A DNA stretch of 64,000 bases from Pseudomonas sp. A34-9 (GTDB lineage: Bacteria; Pseudomonadota; Gammaproteobacteria; Pseudomonadales; Pseudomonadaceae). Where the stretch lies: NCBI RefSeq assembly GCF_029543085.1, contig NZ_CP119967.1, forward strand, positions 6,083,001-6,147,000. The letters are read 5' to 3'. The stretch's first letter is position 1. The number at the start of each line of letters is the position of its first letter. The notes beneath the pieces were generated by a model. That model had not been told where the DNA came from. It saw only the letters and a program-made list of their open reading frames with translations, and searched no databases. Of the stretch, positions 35,562-45,449 are shown in pieces. The position numbers and the translations under genes were made by a program.

Positions 35562-36152
35562 ATGATTGGATTGAATACCGCAGCGGTTTATGTGCTGCAA
35601 ACCCTCGGCAGCCTGTACCTGCTGATTGTGCTGCTGCGTTTCGTACTGCAACTGGTACGCGCGAACTTTTACAACCCGCTGTGCCAGTTCATCGTCAAAG
35701 CGACCCAGCCACTGCTCAAGCCGCTGCGCCGGATCATCCCGAGCCTGTTCGGTCTCGACATGTCGTCGCTGGTGCTGGCGATTCTGGTGCAACTGGCGCT
35801 GATGGCGCTGACCCTGCTGCTGACTTACGGCACCACCGGTAACCCGCTGCAACTGTTCATCTGGTCGATCATTGGCGTGACCGCGCTGTTCCTGAAGATC
35901 TTCTTCTTCGCCCTGATCATCAGCGTGATCCTCTCGTGGGTGGCGCCGGGCAGCCACAATCCGGGTGCTGAACTGGTCAACCAGATCTGCGAACCGGCCC
36001 TGGCGCCGTTCCGCCGCTTTCTGCCGAGCATGGGCGGTCTGGACCTGTCGCCGATCTTCGCGTTTCTGGCGCTGAAGCTGATCGACATGCTGGTGATCAA
36101 CAATCTGGCGGCGATGACGATGATGCCGGAAATCCTGCGTTTGCTGATGTGA
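35562..36152 (+). CDS. yggT: YggT-family membrane protein
   Basis: Integral membrane protein of 196 aa with two YGGT units, each a pair of helices around a short soluble loop. Unit one includes LYLLIVLLRFVLQLVRANFY, unit two FALIISVILSWVAPGSHNPG. YggT has been linked to osmotic shock tolerance; the mechanism is unknown. The start MIGLNTAAV follows AAGGAG. Its stop TGA overlaps the GTG of yggU. Confidence 0.9.
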   Translation: MIGLNTAAVYVLQTLGSLYLLIVLLRFVLQLVRANFYNPLCQFIVKATQPLLKPLRRIIPSLFGLDMSSLVLAILVQLALMALTLLLTYGTTGNPLQLFIWSIIGVTALFLKIFFFALIISVILSWVAPGSHNPGAELVNQICEPALAPFRRFLPSMGGLDLSPIFAFLALKLIDMLVINNLAAMTMMPEILRLLM

Positions 36153-36445
36153 GCTGGTTCCGTTGGGACGGTGACGACTTGATCCTCGAGTGTCACCTGC
36201 AACCGGCAGCCCGCAGCGATGACTTCGCCGGACTGCACGGTGATCGTTTGAAGATTCGCCTGACCGCGCCGCCAGTCGAGGGCAAGGCCAACGCTTATCT
36301 GATGGGCTTTCTGGCCAAGGCGTTTGGGGTGTCCAAGAGCCAGGTCAGTTTGCTCAGTGGCGAGTTGAACCGGCAGAAGCGCGTGAAGATCTGCTCGCCG
36401 AAGAAATTGCCGGATTTGCCGGGGTTGGTTGGGCGCTCGTCTTGA
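36149..36445 (+). CDS. yggU: DUF167 / YggU family protein
   Basis: Small soluble protein of 98 aa, DUF167 family. The motif LKIRLTAPPVEGKANAYLMG and the N-terminal LQPAARSDDF are diagnostic. Function is unknown. It starts with GTG at 36149, overlapping the yggT stop by four bases, so it is the end of the yggS-proC-yggT-yggU transcript. A MITE-like repeat follows. Confidence 0.9.
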   Translation: MSWFRWDGDDLILECHLQPAARSDDFAGLHGDRLKIRLTAPPVEGKANAYLMGFLAKAFGVSKSQVSLLSGELNRQKRVKICSPKKLPDLPGLVGRSS

Positions 36446-36463
36446 GTTTTGCGGCGTCTGCGC

Positions 36464-36610
36464 CCCTCACCCCAGCCCTCTCCCCCTGGAGAGGGAGCCG
36501 ATTTGGGTGATTTACAAGACCTGAGTTCAACTCGATAGCTCAGGTCGGCGTAGCCCAAAAGAACACCTCGGTCAGTCCCCTCTACCTCTGGGAGAGGGTT
36601 AGGGTGAGGG
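36464..36610. repeat. MITE-like repeat (family C), copy 3
   Basis: CCCCTCACCCCAGCCCTCTC and GGGAGAGGGTTAGGGTGAGG are the ends; inside are CAGGTCGGCGTA and ACACCTCGGTCAGTCCCCTC. It matches copy 1 in length and layout and lies between yggU and metX. Confidence 0.75.
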
Positions 36611-36672
36611 CTGCTTGCCGCTAACCCCCCCGGTCTTTAGACTTACGCCTCATTTCAACGAGAGCAGGGTCG

Positions 36673-37812
36673 ATGCCAACTGCCTTTCCCCCCGATTCTG
36701 TTGGTCTGGTGACGCCGCAAACCGCGCACTTCAGCGATCCGCTGGCGCTGGCCTGTGGCCGCTCGCTGGCCGCCTATGACCTGATCTACGAAACCTACGG
36801 CACGCTCAACGCGCAAGCGAGCAACGCCGTGCTGATTTGCCACGCCTTGTCCGGCCATCATCACGCTGCCGGTTATCACAGCGTCGACGACCGCAAACCC
36901 GGTTGGTGGGACAGCTGCATCGGCCCCGGCAAACCAATCGATACCAACAAGTTCTTCGTTGTCAGCCTGAACAACCTCGGCGGCTGCAACGGCTCCACCG
37001 GCCCGAGCAGCGTCAACCCGGAAACCGGCAAACCGTTCGGTGCCGATTTCCCGGTGCTCACCGTGGAAGACTGGGTGCACAGCCAGGCACGCCTCGCTGA
37101 TCTGCTCGGCATCGGCCAGTGGGCGGCGGTGATCGGCGGCAGCCTCGGCGGCATGCAGGCGCTGCAATGGACCATCACCTACCCGGATCGCGTGCGCCAC
37201 TGCCTGGCCATCGCCTCGGCACCGAAGCTGTCGGCGCAAAACATCGCCTTCAACGAAGTCGCGCGTCAGGCAATCCTCACCGACCCGGAATTCCACGGCG
37301 GTTCGTTCCAGGAAGCGGGCGTGATCCCCAAGCGCGGCTTGATGCTGGCGCGCATGGTTGGGCACATCACTTACCTGTCCGACGATTCGATGGGCGAGAA
37401 ATTCGGCCGTGGCCTGAAGAGCGAAAAGCTCAACTACGACTTCCACAGTGTCGAGTTCCAGGTCGAAAGCTACCTGCGTTATCAGGGCGAGGAGTTCTCC
37501 GGTCGTTTCGACGCCAACACCTATCTGTTGATGACCAAGGCACTGGATTACTTCGATCCGGCGGCGAATTTCGACGATAACCTGGCAAAAACCTTCGAAA
37601 ACGCCACGGCCAAGTTCTGCGTGATGTCGTTCACCACCGACTGGCGCTTCTCCCCTGCCCGTTCGCGCGAGCTGGTGGATGCCTTGATGGCGGCGCGCAA
37701 AGACGTCAGCTATCTGGAAATCGACGCACCGCAGGGCCACGACGCCTTCCTGATTCCGATCCCGCGCTACTTGCAGGCATTCGGCAATTACATGAACCGC
37801 ATCACGTTGTGA
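36673..37812 (+). CDS. metX: Homoserine O-acyltransferase MetX
   Basis: Alpha/beta-hydrolase-fold enzyme of 379 aa that acylates homoserine for methionine synthesis. In pseudomonads MetX is reported to use succinyl-CoA, although the family is often labelled acetyltransferase. The nucleophile Ser is in [12 protein letters not shown]; the Asp in FTTDWRFSP and the His in QGHDAFLIP complete the triad. [10 protein letters not shown] and [14 protein letters not shown] are family blocks. It is followed after seven bases by metW. Confidence 0.94.
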   Translation: MPTAFPPDSVGLVTPQTAHFSDPLALACGRSLAAYDLIYETYGTLNAQASNAVLICHALSGHHHAAGYHSVDDRKPGWWDSCIGPGKPIDTNKFFVVSLNNLGGCNGSTGPSSVNPETGKPFGADFPVLTVEDWVHSQARLADLLGIGQWAAVIGGSLGGMQALQWTITYPDRVRHCLAIASAPKLSAQNIAFNEVARQAILTDPEFHGGSFQEAGVIPKRGLMLARMVGHITYLSDDSMGEKFGRGLKSEKLNYDFHSVEFQVESYLRYQGEEFSGRFDANTYLLMTKALDYFDPAANFDDNLAKTFENATAKFCVMSFTTDWRFSPARSRELVDALMAARKDVSYLEIDAPQGHDAFLIPIPRYLQAFGNYMNRITL

Positions 37813-37819
37813 GAAAGCC

Positions 37820-38440
37820 ATGAGAGCTGATCTGGAAATCATCCAGGAATGGATCCCCGCCGGCAGCCGCGTCCTCGACCTCGGTTGCGGTGACGGCGAG
37901 CTGCTGACCTGGCTGCGCGACAACAAGCAGGTCACCGGTTATGGCCTGGAAAACGACGCCGACAACATCGCCGAGTGCGTGGCCAAGGGCATCAACGTCA
38001 TCGAGCAGGACCTGGACAAAGGGCTGGGCAACTTCGCCAGCAACAGTTTCGACATCGTCGTCATGACTCAGGCCCTGCAAGCCGTGCATTACCCGGACAA
38101 AATCCTCGACGAAATGCTCCGGGTCGGTCGCCAATGCATCATCACCTTCCCGAACTTCGGTCACTGGCGTTGCCGCTGGTACCTGGCGAGCAAGGGCCGC
38201 ATGCCGGTGTCCGAATTTCTGCCGTACACCTGGTACAACACACCGAACATTCACTTCTGCACCTTCGAAGACTTTGAAGAACTTTGCCGCGAACGTGATG
38301 CGAAGGTCATTGATCGGCTTGCCGTGGATCAACAGCACCGCCACGGGTGGGCCAGTAAGCTATGGCCTAATCTGTTAGGTGAGATCGGTATCTACCGCGT
38401 CAGCAGCCCGCAGCTTGCAGACCACAAAGTCGCGGTCTGA
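37820..38440 (+). CDS. metW: Methionine biosynthesis protein MetW
   Basis: SAM-dependent methyltransferase-like protein of 206 aa that assists MetX; many proteobacteria need both for homoserine acylation. The SAM-binding motif VLDLGCGDGELLTWL is near residue 18; further family blocks are VVMTQALQAVHYPDKIL and FPNFGHWRCRWYLA. Its direct reaction is not established. The metX-metW pair is a conserved operon. Confidence 0.94.
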   Translation: MRADLEIIQEWIPAGSRVLDLGCGDGELLTWLRDNKQVTGYGLENDADNIAECVAKGINVIEQDLDKGLGNFASNSFDIVVMTQALQAVHYPDKILDEMLRVGRQCIITFPNFGHWRCRWYLASKGRMPVSEFLPYTWYNTPNIHFCTFEDFEELCRERDAKVIDRLAVDQQHRHGWASKLWPNLLGEIGIYRVSSPQLADHKVAV

Positions 38441-38466
38441 ATCCCGTCATTTCGAGGAGCACGATC

Positions 38467-38901
38467 ATGGGTCGTTTAGCGTTGTTGTTATTGACTGCCT
38501 GCCTGAGCGCCAGCGCTCTGGCGGCTGATGTCATCAAGGGCGAGCGTCAGGAAACCTTTGGCGACGTGACGGTGCACTACAACACTTTCAACTCGACGTA
38601 CCTGCAACCGGACATCGCCAAGGCAGCGGAGCTGATCCGCAGCAAGAATCAGGGCGTGATCAATGTCTCGGTGATCAAGGACGGCAAACCGCTGATCGCC
38701 AACGTCACCGGCACGGTCAAAGACCTGACCAGCCAGAGCGTGACGCTGAATTTCCGCCAGGTGACCGAACAGGGCGCGGTGTACTACATCGCCCAGTACC
38801 CGGTGGAACAGCAGGAAACCCGCACCTTTGAAATCAAGGTGCAGAACGGCGACAAGATCAACACCATCAATTTCAACCAAGAACTCTTTCCCGGCGAATG
38901 A
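38467..38901 (+). CDS. DUF4426 secreted protein
   Basis: Predicted periplasmic protein of 144 aa with a signal peptide ([16 protein letters not shown]) and an Ig-like beta-rich body. The family (DUF4426) is unnamed. Blocks such as [20 protein letters not shown] mark it. It sits between metW and rdgB, and its stop overlaps the rdgB ATG as ATGA. No function can be given. Confidence 0.8.
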   Translation: MGRLALLLLTACLSASALAADVIKGERQETFGDVTVHYNTFNSTYLQPDIAKAAELIRSKNQGVINVSVIKDGKPLIANVTGTVKDLTSQSVTLNFRQVTEQGAVYYIAQYPVEQQETRTFEIKVQNGDKINTINFNQELFPGE

Positions 38902-39494
38902 TGAACATCAAGCAGCTCGTACTGGCCAGCCATAACGCCGGCAAACTCAAAGAACTTCAGGCCATGCTCGGCGACTCGGTGCAACTGCGCTCGATTGGCG
39001 AGTGGAGCAAGGTCGAGCCGGAAGAAACCGGCCTGTCGTTCGTCGAGAACGCGATCCTCAAGGCGCGCAACGCCGCGCGCATTTCCGGGTTGCCGGCGCT
39101 GGCCGACGATTCCGGCCTGGCGGTGGATTTCCTCGGCGGTGCGCCAGGCATCTATTCGGCGCGCTATGCCGACGGCAAGGGCGATGCGGCGAACAACGCC
39201 AAATTGCTCGACGCCTTGAAGGATGTCCCGGAAGGCGAGCGTGGCGCGCAGTTCGTCTGCGTATTAGCGCTGGTGCGTCACGCTGACGATCCGTTGCCGA
39301 TTCTCTGCGAAGGCCTGTGGCACGGGCGGATTCTGACGGCTGCCAGCGGCGAGCACGGTTTCGGTTATGACCCGCTGTTCTGGGTGCCGGAACGTGACGT
39401 CTCCAGCGCCGAACTGAGCCCGGCCGACAAGAACCAGATCAGCCACCGCGCCCGTGCAATGGATCTGCTGCGCCAGCGTCTGGGCTTGAAATGA
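38898..39494 (+). CDS. rdgB: dITP/XTP pyrophosphatase RdgB
   Basis: House-cleaning nucleotidase of 198 aa that hydrolyses dITP, ITP and XTP to keep damaged purines out of DNA. Motifs: [16 protein letters not shown] near residue 9, [14 protein letters not shown], and [21 protein letters not shown]-terminal [10 protein letters not shown] is typical. It overlaps its neighbours on both sides by four bases. Confidence 0.95.
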   Translation: MMNIKQLVLASHNAGKLKELQAMLGDSVQLRSIGEWSKVEPEETGLSFVENAILKARNAARISGLPALADDSGLAVDFLGGAPGIYSARYADGKGDAANNAKLLDALKDVPEGERGAQFVCVLALVRHADDPLPILCEGLWHGRILTAASGEHGFGYDPLFWVPERDVSSAELSPADKNQISHRARAMDLLRQRLGLK

Positions 39495-40696
39495 CCGGTG
39501 ACTCTTCTGCGTCGTCGCTGATCGTCGGCGGCGCCGCTTCCTCGCCTCGGGCGCCGCTGCCGACGCTGCCGCCCCTGGCGCTGTACATCCACATCCCGTG
39601 GTGTGTGCGCAAATGCCCGTATTGCGATTTCAACTCGCACACCGCCAGCCCGGTGTTGCCGGAGCAGGAATACGTCGACGCCTTGCTGGCCGATCTCGAT
39701 CAGGATCTGCACGCCGTTTACGGCCGTGAAATCAGCTCGATTTTCTTCGGTGGCGGTACACCAAGCCTGTTCAGCGCCGAAGCGCTTGGGCGTTTGCTGG
39801 AAGGCGTCGAGCAGCGCATTCCATTTGCTCATGACATTGAAATCACTCTGGAAGCCAATCCGGGCACCTTCGAACAAGAGAAGTTCGTCGCCTACCGCAA
39901 GCTGGGGATCAATCGCCTGTCGATCGGCATCCAAAGCTTCCAGCAGGAAAAACTCAAGGCGCTCGGGCGCATTCACAACGGTGACGAAGCGGTGCGCGCG
40001 GCGAGCATGGCGCGTCAGGCCGGGTTCGATAACTTCAACCTCGACTTGATGCACGGCTTGCCCGACCAATCGCTGGACGACGCCCTTAGCGATCTGCGTC
40101 AGGCCATCGCACTCAATCCGACGCACATCTCCTGGTACCAACTGACGCTGGAGCCGAACACCGTGTTCTGGAATCAGCCGCCGGTACTGCCGGAAGACGA
40201 CACGCTGTGGGACATTCAAGAGGCCGGGCAGGCATTGCTGGCTGAACACGGTTACGCGCAATACGAAGTGTCGGCGTATGCCCAGGCCGGTCGGCCGGCG
40301 CGACATAACCTCAATTACTGGAGTTTCGGCGACTTCATCGGCATCGGCGCGGGCGCGCATGGCAAGTTGAGTCATCCTGACGGACGCATCGTTCGTACCT
40401 GGAAGACACGTCTGCCGAAGGACTATCTCAACCCGGCAAAAAGCTTCCAGGCTGGCGAAAAAGCGCTGACCAATGACGAGATGCCGTTCGAGTTCCTGAT
40501 GAACGCGCTGCGCCTGACCTCCGGGGTGGAATCGCGCCTGTATCCGGAGCGTACCGGGCTGTCGCTGGAAAGCCTCGCCGAAGGCCGGGCAGCAGCAGAA
40601 CAAAGCGGTCTGTTGCAGGTCGAACCGTCACGTCTGGCGGCCACCGAGCGCGGACAGCTGTTCCTCAACGACTTGCTGCAACAGTTTCTGAACTGA
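39491..40696 (+). CDS. hemW: HemW, radical SAM heme chaperone
   Basis: Radical SAM protein of 401 aa, related to coproporphyrinogen dehydrogenase HemN but acting as a heme-binding chaperone. The CxxxCxxC cluster motif is in [17 protein letters not shown] near residue 35, followed by [10 protein letters not shown] and [12 protein letters not shown]. The HemN C-terminal domain follows from about 300. The first 30 residues are Ser/Ala-rich, longer than usual, so a later start cannot be excluded, but the ATG overlaps the rdgB stop as ATGA. Confidence 0.93.
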   Translation: MTGDSSASSLIVGGAASSPRAPLPTLPPLALYIHIPWCVRKCPYCDFNSHTASPVLPEQEYVDALLADLDQDLHAVYGREISSIFFGGGTPSLFSAEALGRLLEGVEQRIPFAHDIEITLEANPGTFEQEKFVAYRKLGINRLSIGIQSFQQEKLKALGRIHNGDEAVRAASMARQAGFDNFNLDLMHGLPDQSLDDALSDLRQAIALNPTHISWYQLTLEPNTVFWNQPPVLPEDDTLWDIQEAGQALLAEHGYAQYEVSAYAQAGRPARHNLNYWSFGDFIGIGAGAHGKLSHPDGRIVRTWKTRLPKDYLNPAKSFQAGEKALTNDEMPFEFLMNALRLTSGVESRLYPERTGLSLESLAEGRAAAEQSGLLQVEPSRLAATERGQLFLNDLLQQFLN

Positions 40697-40731
40697 GCCC
40701 AACCCTCAACTTCAGCCCCAAGGAAAAACCC

Positions 40732-41055
40732 ATGGATTTGATACTCGACCTGCTCGCCACCGTCTCCCGCTGGAGCCGCAGCAACCTCTCGGAAATCGCC
40801 CTGGCGCTGGTCGGCTGCCTGCTGGTGCTGTTCGGTGCCGACTTCAAAGGATGGGTCGAGCAACGCCTGGGCAGCATCGCCGGCGCCCTGCGCATTCCGC
40901 TGATGTCGCTGCTGTGCGTGATCGGTAGCGGTGCGGCGCTGATTTACGCCACGCCTTGGGTGATCAAGGGTTTGAGCCAGTTCAACAACTACAGTTTGGC
41001 ACCCGTCCTGCTGGTAGTCCTCGTCCTCATCGGCGTAGTCGCCGACCGCCGCTGA
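40732..41055 (+). CDS. DUF3392 membrane protein
   Basis: Small membrane protein of 107 aa with three hydrophobic segments (IALALVGCLLVLFGADF, IPLMSLLCVIGSGAALIYA, LAPVLLVVLVLIGVVA). Family DUF3392, function unknown. It lies 35 bases after hemW, with AAGGAA before the ATG, and probably shares its transcript. Confidence 0.82.
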   Translation: MDLILDLLATVSRWSRSNLSEIALALVGCLLVLFGADFKGWVEQRLGSIAGALRIPLMSLLCVIGSGAALIYATPWVIKGLSQFNNYSLAPVLLVVLVLIGVVADRR

Positions 41056-41078
41056 TTCCGCAAACACCCCAAAACAAC

Positions 41079-41170
41079 TGTGGGAGCGAGCCTGCTCGCG
41101 AATACGGTGTGTCAGTCAACATCAGTGTTGAATGAACATCCGCTTTCGCGAGCAGGCTCGCTCCCACAGG
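41079..41170. repeat. REP-type inverted pair (family A)
   Basis: CTGTGGGAGCGAGCCTGCTC and its complement frame a 45-base spacer between the convergent DUF3392 and trmB genes. Confidence 0.85.
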
Positions 41171-41186
41171 TTTTATTGCGTAATGC

Positions 41187-41912
41187 TTAAGCGAGTTTCT
41201 CGAACTTCAGATCCCACACGCCATGGCCAAGACGTTCGCCGCGGCGTTCGAACTTGGTGATCGGGCGTTCGGCAGGGCGCGGTACGCACTTGCCGTCTTC
41301 GGCGAGGTTGCGATAGCCCGGGGCGACGTTCATCACTTCCAGCATGTATTCGGCGTACGGTTCCCAGTCGGTGGCCATGTGCAGAATGCCGCCAACCTTC
41401 AACTTGCTGCGCACCAGTTCAGCGAACGACGCCTGAACGATGCGACGCTTGTGGTGACGGCTCTTGTGCCAAGGATCCGGAAAGAACAGCATCAGGCGAT
41501 CGAGGCTGTTGTCGGCGATGCAGCGGTTGAGCACTTCGATCGCGTCGCAATCGTAGACCCGCAGGTTGGTCAGCCCCTGGGTCAGCACGCCATTGAGCAG
41601 CGCGCCGACACCCGGACGGTGAACTTCAACACCGATGAAATCCTGCTCCGGCGCCGCGGCTGCCATTTCCAGCAGCGAGTGGCCCATACCGAAACCGATC
41701 TCCAGCGAGCGCGGCGCCGAACGGCCGAACACTTGATCGTAATCCACCGGTGCGTCGGCCAACGGCAGCACGTACAGCGGCGCGCCCTGATCCAGACCGC
41801 GTTGCTGGCCTTCGGTCATGCGCCCGGCGCGCATCACGAAACTCTTGATGCGGCGGTGTTGGCGCTCGTCGCCTTCTTCCGTCTGGATAGGCGTGTCGTT
41901 CGATTCAGTCAT
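41187..41912 (-). CDS. trmB: tRNA (guanine-N7-)-methyltransferase
   Basis: SAM-dependent enzyme of 241 aa that makes m7G46 in tRNA. Motifs: [16 protein letters not shown] for SAM and [19 protein letters not shown] for catalysis and tRNA binding. The ATG at 41912 is chosen over a TTG one codon before. It follows thiG closely (9 bases), so thiS-thiG-trmB are one transcript, as in P. aeruginosa. Confidence 0.95.
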   Translation of the reverse strand: MTESNDTPIQTEEGDERQHRRIKSFVMRAGRMTEGQQRGLDQGAPLYVLPLADAPVDYDQVFGRSAPRSLEIGFGMGHSLLEMAAAAPEQDFIGVEVHRPGVGALLNGVLTQGLTNLRVYDCDAIEVLNRCIADNSLDRLMLFFPDPWHKSRHHKRRIVQASFAELVRSKLKVGGILHMATDWEPYAEYMLEVMNVAPGYRNLAEDGKCVPRPAERPITKFERRGERLGHGVWDLKFEKLA

Positions 41913-41921
41913 CAATGGCTC

Positions 41922-42716
41922 TTACTTGATCAGACCATCCAGCGGCGAAGAGGCGCTGGCATAGAGTTTTTTCGGCATACGACCCGCGAGGTAGGCCAGG
42001 CGGCCCGCAACGATGGCGTGTTTCATGGCTTCAGCCATCATCACCGGCTGCTGGGCGTGGGCGATGGCCGAGTTCATCAGCACCGCATCGCAACCCAGTT
42101 CCATGGCGATGGTGGCGTCGGACGCAGTGCCGACACCGGCATCGACCAACACAGGAATTTTCGCTTCTTCGAGGATGATCTGCAGGTTGTACGGGTTGCA
42201 GATCCCCAGACCGGAACCGATCAGGCCGGCCAGCGGCATCACCGCGATGCAGCCGATTTCTGCCAGTTGACGGGCGATGATCGGGTCATCGCTGGTGTAC
42301 ACCATCACGTCGAAGCCTTCCTTGACCAGCGTTTCGGCGGCCTTGAGGGTTTCGATGACGTTAGGGAACAGGGTCTTCTGGTCGGCCAGCACTTCCAGCT
42401 TCACCAGGTTGTGGCCGTCGAGCAGCTCACGGGCCAGGCGGCAAGTGCGCACGGCTTCGATGGCGTCGTAGCAGCCGGCGGTGTTCGGCAGGAAGGTGTA
42501 GCGCTCCGGCGACAGCACGTCGAGCAGGTTCGGCTCGCCTTCGATCTGGCCCAGGTTGGTGCGGCGCACGGCGAAGGTGACAATCTCGGCACCCGAGGCT
42601 TCGATGGCCTGACGGGTTTCTTCCATGTCACGGTACTTGCCGGTGCCGACCAGCAAACGCGACTGGTAAGTACGACCGGCCAGCACAAAAGGCTTGTCGC
42701 TACGAACGATGCTCAT
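41922..42716 (-). CDS. thiG: Thiazole synthase
   Basis: Condenses dehydroglycine, deoxyxylulose phosphate and sulfur from ThiS-thiocarboxylate to the thiazole of thiamine. TIM-barrel protein of 264 aa. Recognisable blocks are [26 protein letters not shown] with the Schiff-base Lys, and [21 protein letters not shown]. It follows thiS by 60 bases. No TPP riboswitch was seen upstream of the pair. Confidence 0.96.
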   Translation of the reverse strand: MSIVRSDKPFVLAGRTYQSRLLVGTGKYRDMEETRQAIEASGAEIVTFAVRRTNLGQIEGEPNLLDVLSPERYTFLPNTAGCYDAIEAVRTCRLARELLDGHNLVKLEVLADQKTLFPNVIETLKAAETLVKEGFDVMVYTSDDPIIARQLAEIGCIAVMPLAGLIGSGLGICNPYNLQIILEEAKIPVLVDAGVGTASDATIAMELGCDAVLMNSAIAHAQQPVMMAEAMKHAIVAGRLAYLAGRMPKKLYASASSPLDGLIK

Positions 42717-42776
42717 GGGGAATCCTCTTTAAGGGTGAGGGTCTTGCAGAATTCTGTGCCCTTGCGGGCCGGGCGA

Positions 42777-42977
42777 TCAGCCGCCGCCGATGGCGTGCAC
42801 GACTTCAACGTTGTCGCCATCGTTGAGCGTGGTGTCGGCATGCTGGCTGCGCGGGACGATATCCAGATTGAGCTCGACTGCCACCCGGCGTCCGGTCAGT
42901 TCCAGACGGGTGATCAGGGCCGCAACGGTTTCACCGTCGGGCAGTTCAAGGGATTCGCCGTTCAACTGAATGCGCAT
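42777..42977 (-). CDS. thiS: Sulfur carrier protein ThiS
   Basis: Ubiquitin-like sulfur carrier of 66 aa ending in the required Gly-Gly (HAIGGG), which is turned into a thiocarboxylate. The start MRIQLNGES at 42977 is the family start; a longer frame begins six codons earlier. It is the first gene of thiS-thiG-trmB and follows a REP pair and the DUF423 gene. Confidence 0.95.
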   Translation of the reverse strand: MRIQLNGESLELPDGETVAALITRLELTGRRVAVELNLDIVPRSQHADTTLNDGDNVEVVHAIGGG

Positions 42978-43061
42978 GCGTAACGCCGCCATCATTTTTA
43001 GGGGCTGGCATTCTAGCCCGATCAGTCAGGCTGACCCAAGCCATTCGTCTTGAAACCGGTC

Positions 43062-43142
43062 CCCGCAGGAGCTGCCGAAGGCTGCGATCTTTTGATCTTG
43101 AAAGACAACGGCAAAAGATCGCAGCCTTCGGCAGCTCCTACA
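43062..43142. repeat. REP-type inverted pair (family B), opposite order
   Basis: GCAGGAGCTGCCGAAGGCTG at the left and AAAAGATCGCAGCCTTCGGC at the right form the pair, so the arms are arranged tail-out compared with the other family-B copies. It lies between thiS and the DUF423 gene. Confidence 0.85.
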
Positions 43143-43156
43143 AGTTGGCGCCAGGC

Positions 43157-43528
43157 TCAGGTCAGGCGCCAGGCGGCGAGCCCAAGGCACAGCCAACCGA
43201 CCAGAAATGCCAGGCCGCCGAACGGGGTGATGATGCCGAGCTTGCTGATGCCGGTGATGGTCAACACGTACAGGCTGCCGGAGAACAGCAGAATGCCGAC
43301 GGTGAACGATACGCCGGCCCAAGTGATCAGTCGGCCCTGAATCTGCGTGGCCAACAGCGCCACACCGAACAGTGCCAGAGTGTGCACCAATTGATAGGTG
43401 ACGCCGGTGTGGAAAATCGCCAGATACTCAGGTGTCAGGCGGTTTTTCAAGCCATGGGCGGCAAATGCGCCTAAAGCGACACCGGTGAAACCGAAAAAAG
43501 CGGCCAGCATCAGAAAGCCACGCAGCAT
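43157..43528 (-). CDS. DUF423 membrane protein (YgdD-like)
   Basis: Membrane protein of 123 aa with four helices. Family blocks: GFTGVALGAFAAHGLKN near residue 14 and FHTGVTYQLVHTLALF. Function unknown; homologues occur in many proteobacteria. It is divergent from mtgA, with start codons 74 bases apart, so their promoters are close together. Confidence 0.88.
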   Translation of the reverse strand: MLRGFLMLAAFFGFTGVALGAFAAHGLKNRLTPEYLAIFHTGVTYQLVHTLALFGVALLATQIQGRLITWAGVSFTVGILLFSGSLYVLTITGISKLGIITPFGGLAFLVGWLCLGLAAWRLT

Positions 43529-43540
43529 TGGGAACTCCAG

Positions 43541-43569
43541 TCAGACGCGATCGGCAGGGTCTGTATAAT
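43541..43569 (+). promoter_or_regulatory. Predicted sigma-70 promoter of mtgA
   Basis: A perfect TATAAT at 43564-43569 has a weak -35 (TCAGAC at 43541-43546) 17 bases before it. It lies 33 bases upstream of the mtgA ATG. Confidence 0.45.
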
Positions 43570-43602
43570 GGCCCGCTCCACCGGTTCGGCCAAGCCATCT
43601 CT

Positions 43603-44325
43603 ATGCTGCGTTCAATTTTCCGTCGTCTCACGAAGGCCCTGCTCTGGTTCGCCGGCGGCAGCATCTTGCTGGTCCTGGTGTTTCGCTTCGTGCCGCCGCC
43701 GGGCACGGCGTTGATGGTCGAGCGCAAGATTGAATCCTGGGTCGACGGCGAGCCGATCGACCTGCAGCGTACTTGGAAGCCTTGGGACGAGATCTCCGAC
43801 GATCTTAAAGTCGCGGTCATGGCCGGTGAGGATCAGAAATTCCCGGAGCATTGGGGTTTTGATTTCAGCGCGATCCAGGCAGCGCTGGCACACAACGAAC
43901 TCGGCGGCTCGATTCGCGGCGCCAGTACGCTGAGTCAGCAAGTGTCGAAAAACCTGTTTCTGTGGGCCGGCCGCAGCTATCTGCGCAAGGGCCTGGAAGC
44001 GTGGTTTACGGCGCTGATCGAGGTGTTTTGGCCCAAGCAACGGATTCTTGAGGTGTACCTGAACAGCGTCGAGTGGGATGACGGGGTGTTTGGTGCCGAA
44101 GCTGCGGCCCGCCATCACTTTGGCGTGAGCGCCAAGTCGCTGTCACGGCAGCAGGCGAGTTATCTGGCTGCCGTTTTGCCCAATCCGCGCGTCTGGAGTG
44201 CCAGTCATCCGACCGCTTATGTGTCGCGTCGGGCCGGGTGGATTCGCCAGCAGATGAGTCAGTTGGGTGGGGATAGCTATTTGCTGGGGCTCAACGATTC
44301 GCGGCGAGCGCCTTGGGCGCGGTGA
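43603..44325 (+). CDS. mtgA: Monofunctional peptidoglycan glycosyltransferase
   Basis: Membrane-anchored GT51 enzyme of 240 aa that polymerises glycan strands from lipid II. The anchor is LLWFAGGSILLVLVFRFV. The catalytic Glu lies in MAGEDQKFPEHWGFD, and GASTLSQQVSKNLFLW is the second GT51 motif; RKGLEAWFTALIE and RILEVYLNSVEW follow. The ATG at 43603 gives the standard N-terminus. Convergent rpoH shares a terminator with it. Confidence 0.95.
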   Translation: MLRSIFRRLTKALLWFAGGSILLVLVFRFVPPPGTALMVERKIESWVDGEPIDLQRTWKPWDEISDDLKVAVMAGEDQKFPEHWGFDFSAIQAALAHNELGGSIRGASTLSQQVSKNLFLWAGRSYLRKGLEAWFTALIEVFWPKQRILEVYLNSVEWDDGVFGAEAAARHHFGVSAKSLSRQQASYLAAVLPNPRVWSASHPTAYVSRRAGWIRQQMSQLGGDSYLLGLNDSRRAPWAR

Positions 44326-44335
44326 TGCCATAAAG

Positions 44336-44414
44336 CAAAAGATCGCAGCCTTCGGCAGCTCCTACAGGGGATTGCATTTCACCTGTAGGAGCTGCCGAAG
44401 GCTGCGATCTTTTG
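44336..44414. repeat. REP-type inverted pair (family B)
   Basis: CAAAAGATCGCAGCCTTCGG and its complement enclose a short spacer just after mtgA. Arms match the other family-B copies almost exactly. Confidence 0.88.
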
Positions 44415-44426
44415 ATCTTCTAAATG

Positions 44427-44464
44427 AAAACGCCCCGATCATCGCTGATCGAGGCGTTTTTTTA
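44427..44464. terminator. Bidirectional terminator between mtgA and rpoH
   Basis: AACGCC-CCGATCA pairs with TGATCG-AGGCGTT around TCGC. A run of seven T follows on the plus strand and TTTTC on the minus strand, so it can stop both convergent transcripts. It lies 16 bases from the rpoH stop. Confidence 0.85.
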
Positions 44465-44479
44465 TTGCCTGCTCGCCGG

Positions 44480-45334
44480 TTATGCAGCGATCGACAACTT
44501 GAGCTTGTTCATCGCGCTCTTCTCGAGCTGACGGATCCGCTCGGCCGACACGTTGTACTTCTGCGCCAGGTCGTGCAGCGTGGCTTTCTCTTCTGCCAGC
44601 CAGCGCTGGTAGAGGATATCGCGGCTACGTTCGTCCAGCACTTCCAGCGCTTCGTGCAGGTTGCTGTTGGAGTTGTCGCTCCAGTCGGCATCTTCCAGTT
44701 GACGCGCCGGGTCGTACCGGTGGTCTTCCAGATAGTTGGCCGGCGACTGGAAAGCGCTGTCGTCGTCGGCTTCAGCAGCCGGGTCGAAGGCCATGTCGTG
44801 GCCGGTCAGGCGACTTTCCATCTCGCGCACTTCCCGCGGCTCGACGCCGAGGCTTTCCGCCACACGGTGGACTTCCTCGTTGTTCAGCCACGCCAGACGT
44901 TTCTTCTGGCTGCGCAGGTTGAAGAACAGCTTGCGCTGGGCCTTGGTGGTCGCGACTTTCACAATGCGCCAGTTGCGCAGGATGAACTCGTGAATTTCCG
45001 CCTTGATCCAGTGCACGGCGAACGACACCAGACGCACACCCATTTCCGGGTTGAAGCGCTTCACGGCCTTCATCAGGCCGACGTTACCTTCCTGGATCAG
45101 GTCAGCCTGAGCCAGACCGTAGCCGGAATAGCTACGGGCGATATGTACAACAAAGCGCAGGTGGGCGAGCACCATCTGCCGAGCCGCCCCCAAATCCTGC
45201 TCATAGTAGAGACTCTCGGCCAGTTCACGCTCCTGCTCCGGCGTCAGCAATGGAATGCTGTTGACGGTGTGCACGTACGCTTCCAGGTTCGCACCCGGAA
45301 CCAACGCATACGCAGGCTGCAAAGAATTGGTCAT
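44480..45334 (-). CDS. rpoH: RNA polymerase sigma-32 (heat shock) factor
   Basis: Sigma-70 family factor of 284 aa directing heat-shock transcription. Region 2 reads [20 protein letters not shown] with the -10-binding part following; the RpoH box QRKLFFNLR, specific to this group, is near residue 130. Region 4 ends with [20 protein letters not shown]. The ATG at 45334 ([10 protein letters not shown]) is preferred to an upstream frame start. It lies downstream of ftsX in the same direction, with its own promoter region at 45385-45410. Confidence 0.97.
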   Translation of the reverse strand: MTNSLQPAYALVPGANLEAYVHTVNSIPLLTPEQERELAESLYYEQDLGAARQMVLAHLRFVVHIARSYSGYGLAQADLIQEGNVGLMKAVKRFNPEMGVRLVSFAVHWIKAEIHEFILRNWRIVKVATTKAQRKLFFNLRSQKKRLAWLNNEEVHRVAESLGVEPREVREMESRLTGHDMAFDPAAEADDDSAFQSPANYLEDHRYDPARQLEDADWSDNSNSNLHEALEVLDERSRDILYQRWLAEEKATLHDLAQKYNVSAERIRQLEKSAMNKLKLSIAA

Positions 45335-45384
45335 ACGAAAAAACCTCCCACTTACATACTCGTGCCTCTCGGCACTGCGAAAAA

Positions 45385-45410
45385 TTGACCGGGAATTCAA
45401 GTACAAGTTC
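45385..45410 (-). promoter_or_regulatory. Predicted AlgU/sigma-E promoter of rpoH
   Basis: On the minus strand GAACTT (45410-45405), a 16-base spacer and TCAA (45388-45385) match the extracytoplasmic stress consensus GAACTT-N16-TCxxA. It lies about 50 bases before the rpoH ATG. P. aeruginosa rpoH is known to have an AlgU-dependent promoter. Confidence 0.6.
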
Positions 45411-45449
45411 CCAAAAAAACCGCAAGGTCAATCACGCGCAAAAAAGATT

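Noticed and set aside
42978..43156. TPP riboswitch upstream of thiS
   Set aside because: No THI-box-like conserved segments were seen; the gap is mostly a family-B REP pair.
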